Part shown: piece by piece, positions 4,750 to 6,725 of the stretch
Position numbering within the stretch: the first letter of the stretch is position 1
How the letters are laid out: each line of letters opens with the position of its first letter
From: DASXBA01 sp046729895
GTDB taxonomy: Bacteria; Actinomycetota; Thermoleophilia; Solirubrobacterales; Thermoleophilaceae
NCBI GenBank assembly: GCA_046729895.1
Contig: JBKPHP010000016.1
Span: 1 to 6,725 of the forward strand
Length of the DNA stretch: 6,725 nt
Reading direction: 5' to 3'
Made by a program: the position numbers and the translations under genes
Notes under the pieces: model-generated
Seen by the model: only the letters and a program-made list of their open reading frames with translations
Database searches by the model: none
Told to the model about the DNA's origin: nothing

Positions 4750-6725
4750 CTATGGACCTGTCCAGCCGCCCGCGCGGCAAGCCTGGCCGCCGCAGACGTC
4801 CGTGATCGCTCCGCCGGGCGTGAGGAACTGGGAGATCAGCTGCTGGGCGAGCGGCGCCCCGCGGGGCGCGCTGTGCGGGTCCTCTCCGGCGCGGTTGGGG
4901 ACGTTCTCGAGCGGGGGCGGCGGCACGCCGATCGTCTGGCCGGGATGCTCGGGGTCGGGCCGCACCGGACCGGTGTCCCAGTAGAAGATCGCCGACCCCG
5001 TGAACGGATAGCTGGTAATCGGCGGCACGCCGAAGAGCACGTCTACGTCCGGCCAGCGGCCCGGGTCGAGGATCGGGACGTGGGCCGAGGCGCCTATCGT
5101 CCGCGCCTCGATGTCGGAGGCGAAGTTGCTGACCTGGTGGTCGCCCAGGGCGACGTTGATCAGCACCCGGTGGGGCGGAGTGTCGGGCAGCGGATTGGTC
5201 GTCATCCGGTGCGCATAGCCGTTCGGCTCGCCACGATCCCAGAGCATCTGGATCAGCGAGATGATCAGTGGGCGCGAGAGCTCATCGGGGTAGCTCGGGT
5301 AGAGCAGCGCCGCGAACTGGTCGAAGTCGACGGACCGCCCCACGAGCAGCGAATACCTCATCGCAGCCACCCCCAGCGCCGCCCGGGTGAAGTCGGGCGA
5401 GAGTGCCGTGAGCGCGCCGCCCATGATCCCACCCTGGCTGTTTCCGTCGTAGTAGAGGCCGCTGGTGTCGATCACGGACGGGGTCCCCGGGGTTCCGTCG
5501 ACGTGGAAGGCCGGGTCGCTGCTGAAGCCCTGGGGGTGAATCATCGCCCGCCCCAGGTAGAGCTCGTTCAGCAGCCCCTGCTGCAGCCGGTCCGCGAGCT
5601 TCGGGAAGTTGCTGACGTCGATCGTGATCGCGAACGCGGTCCCGAGATCGCTCTGCGACATCCCGATCTCGTCGGTCGCGCAGAGCACGAAGTTGTAGTT
5701 GTTCGCGAGGTCCCGCTGCCCGCTTGAAGCGACCTCCGCGGCCCTGCCGAAGAGCCCGTGCCCGTAGAGCGAGGGGCGCGCCGGCGAGGGGGTCCCGTCC
5801 ACCGCGGAGCGGGGGATGATGCAGTCGAAGTTGGCATCCCAGGTGCCGTTCCGAGTCGGGAGGCCTTGGGAGTCGAGCTGGAACTGGCCTCCCGGCTCGC
5901 AGCTCGACGCCAGGTAGCAGGGCACGGTCACCGTGCCCTGCACCCGGCGAGCTATCTGCGGGTTCTCGGCCGGCGTGAAGCTCTGGCTCTGAGTCACCTG
6001 GAACCGCGGAGCGTCTCCCGAGACCGTCTGATCCCCGAGGTCCGTGTCGCCTAGGGAGGCGAAGGCGTCGTCCCGCATGTGCAGGGCTCGGGCCGCGATG
6101 CTCTCGTCGCTCGCGACCGTGAAGTCCCAGGCCAGGTAGAGGTCCTGCCGCTCGATCCCAGCCTTGCCCAGCGCCTGGAAGATGTGCTGGAAGTGCCCGC
6201 GCCGCCGGTTGACGACCGGGTTGCTGGACGGCATGCGGTCGCGGTAGTAGCGGAAGCCGGGTGGCGCTGCGATCGTGGCCCCGTCCTCGGTCTTCAGGTT
6301 GCGCAGGGCGACGATGTAGCGGTGCCCCGCCGCGAAGTTCGTCGCCGGGTTGATGAGTAGGGCGGCGTTCGCGGGGCTCGTGGCGTTGGCGTCGATCTCG
6401 GCCCAGATCGGCCACCGCTGGCCGGTGTTCGCGTCGATCACCACGATCGGCTGGTCGGCGTCGCGGTAGCGGCCGATGTGGTTGATCGGCACGGCCCCGG
6501 TCGTCTGGAGCGCCGCCTTGCTATCGAGGCCCGGCACCTTGAGGACGATCGTCTGCCCCGGACTAAAGCCGTCGCCGGCGTTGTACGGGGTCGCGTCGAT
6601 GTGGGCGCCCAGCCCGTTGGCCGGCAGCGAGGCCGTCTTCAGATCCAGCCGACGCCCCGTCGCCGTGGAGTGGTCACTAACCGTGTAGTAGTCGTCGGGG
6701 AACGGGAGGAGGCAGCGAGAGCCCT
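4750..6725 (-). CDS. Large probably secreted alpha/beta-hydrolase-like protein, N-terminus outside window
   Basis: 657 codons are visible, ending at TAG 4752-4750; the frame is open to the right edge, so the N-terminus and any signal peptide are missing. The visible part begins GSRCLLPFPDDYYTV, then GRRLDL and YNAGDGFSPGQTIVLKVPGLD, resembling the N-terminal domain of uncharacterised extracellular hydrolases. A lipase-like nucleophile elbow, YYDGNSQGGIMGG, puts the probable catalytic Ser at visible residue 429 (codon 5437-5439). VALGDHQVSNFASD (Asp528, His529) is a candidate site for the acid or His. YGHGLFG (encoded near 5745-5765) may contribute to the oxyanion region. Seven cysteines, including PCYLASSC and VCGGQAC, fit disulfides outside the cell. 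Substrate is unknown; esterase or lipase activity is plausible, a catalytically inactive surface protein is possible. It lies 60 bp upstream of the Rrf2-family gene on the same strand, but no functional link is evident. An internal GTG at 6537 is not the start, since homology-like sequence continues upstream. Confidence 0.75.
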   Translation of the reverse strand, partial: GSRCLLPFPDDYYTVSDHSTATGRRLDLKTASLPANGLGAHIDATPYNAGDGFSPGQTIVLKVPGLDSKAALQTTGAVPINHIGRYRDADQPIVVIDANTGQRWPIWAEIDANATSPANAALLINPATNFAAGHRYIVALRNLKTEDGATIAAPPGFRYYRDRMPSSNPVVNRRRGHFQHIFQALGKAGIERQDLYLAWDFTVASDESIAARALHMRDDAFASLGDTDLGDQTVSGDAPRFQVTQSQSFTPAENPQIARRVQGTVTVPCYLASSCEPGGQFQLDSQGLPTRNGTWDANFDCIIPRSAVDGTPSPARPSLYGHGLFGRAAEVASSGQRDLANNYNFVLCATDEIGMSQSDLGTAFAITIDVSNFPKLADRLQQGLLNELYLGRAMIHPQGFSSDPAFHVDGTPGTPSVIDTSGLYYDGNSQGGIMGGALTALSPDFTRAALGVAAMRYSLLVGRSVDFDQFAALLYPSYPDELSRPLIISLIQMLWDRGEPNGYAHRMTTNPLPDTPPHRVLINVALGDHQVSNFASDIEARTIGASAHVPILDPGRWPDVDVLFGVPPITSYPFTGSAIFYWDTGPVRPDPEHPGQTIGVPPPPLENVPNRAGEDPHSAPRGAPLAQQLISQFLTPGGAITDVCGGQACRAGGWTGP
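5917..5941. repeat. 25-bp perfect palindrome inside the hydrolase gene
   Basis: Arm GCAGGGCACGGT (5917-5928), single centre base C5929, then its exact reverse complement (5930-5941); the match stops at 5916/5942. All 12 pairs were checked base by base. On the coding (minus) strand it encodes QGTVTVPC. It may be an operator-like dyad, a strong mRNA hairpin, or the by-product of encoding a Val/Thr-rich beta strand with GC-biased codons. Confidence 0.85.

Noticed and set aside
4963..4975. CACCGGACCGGTG, a 13-bp palindrome in the hydrolase gene
   Set aside because: Six-base GC arms are expected by chance in this composition, unlike the 12-base arms at 5917-5941.
4369..5727. 452-codon open frame on the plus strand across the regulator and the hydrolase
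   Set aside because: It is Arg/His/Val-rich with no motifs and mirrors two better-supported minus-strand genes.
6535..6537. GTG 6537 as the start of the hydrolase gene
   Set aside because: The frame remains open to the window edge and the upstream residues (CLLPFPDDYYTV, DGFSPGQTIVLK) are ordered, motif-like protein sequence, so the gene starts outside the window.
1..6725. CRISPR array, tRNA, rRNA, insertion sequence or phage genes
   Set aside because: No regularly spaced repeats, no cloverleaf-like or rRNA-like sequence, and no transposase or integrase motifs were seen; composition is uniform and gene packing leaves little space.

Overview
The window looks like chromosomal DNA from a high-GC Gram-positive bacterium. 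GC content is very high, G/C dominates third codon positions, and GTG (possibly CTG) starts are used. The style of the sulfate-transport proteins and of the small membrane protein suggests Actinobacteriota, perhaps Thermoleophilia/Solirubrobacterales. That lineage is an inference from protein style and was not tested.

Layout from left to right: (1) the last 48 codons of a DUF1998-type DEAD/DEAH helicase, with its zinc-type cysteine cluster (1-149, +). (2) A convergent small three-helix membrane protein of unknown function (192-458, -). (3) A 176-bp divergent intergenic region holding a GC-rich hairpin, a good sigma-70-like promoter (TGGACA-18-GATAAT), an AT-rich imperfect dyad over the -10 element, and a ribosome binding site that favours a GTG start. 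(4) A tightly packed four-gene sulfate ABC importer operon, sbp-cysT-cysW-cysA (635-4241, +). Its junctions overlap by 14 (if the CTG start is right), 8 and 4 nt, so translation is probably coupled. (5) A convergent Rrf2-family regulator (4201-4689, -) whose 3' end overlaps cysA by 41 nt. (6) A large, probably secreted alpha/beta-hydrolase-like protein (4750-6725, -) that runs off the right edge and contains a striking 25-bp perfect palindrome.

Working model: the lipoprotein Sbp captures sulfate outside the membrane, CysT and CysW form the channel, and CysA supplies ATP hydrolysis. The Rrf2 protein has no cysteine, so it cannot be an IscR-type Fe-S sensor. Its position suggests a CymR-like role controlling sulfur uptake. 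Short shared half-sites (CTCGA...GAGAA) occur at the sbp promoter and just upstream of the rrf2 start; they are candidate operators but short enough to be coincidental. I do not see a clearly new system here. The transporter is conventional, and the most interesting points are the regulatory architecture, the 25-bp palindrome and the uncharacterised hydrolase.
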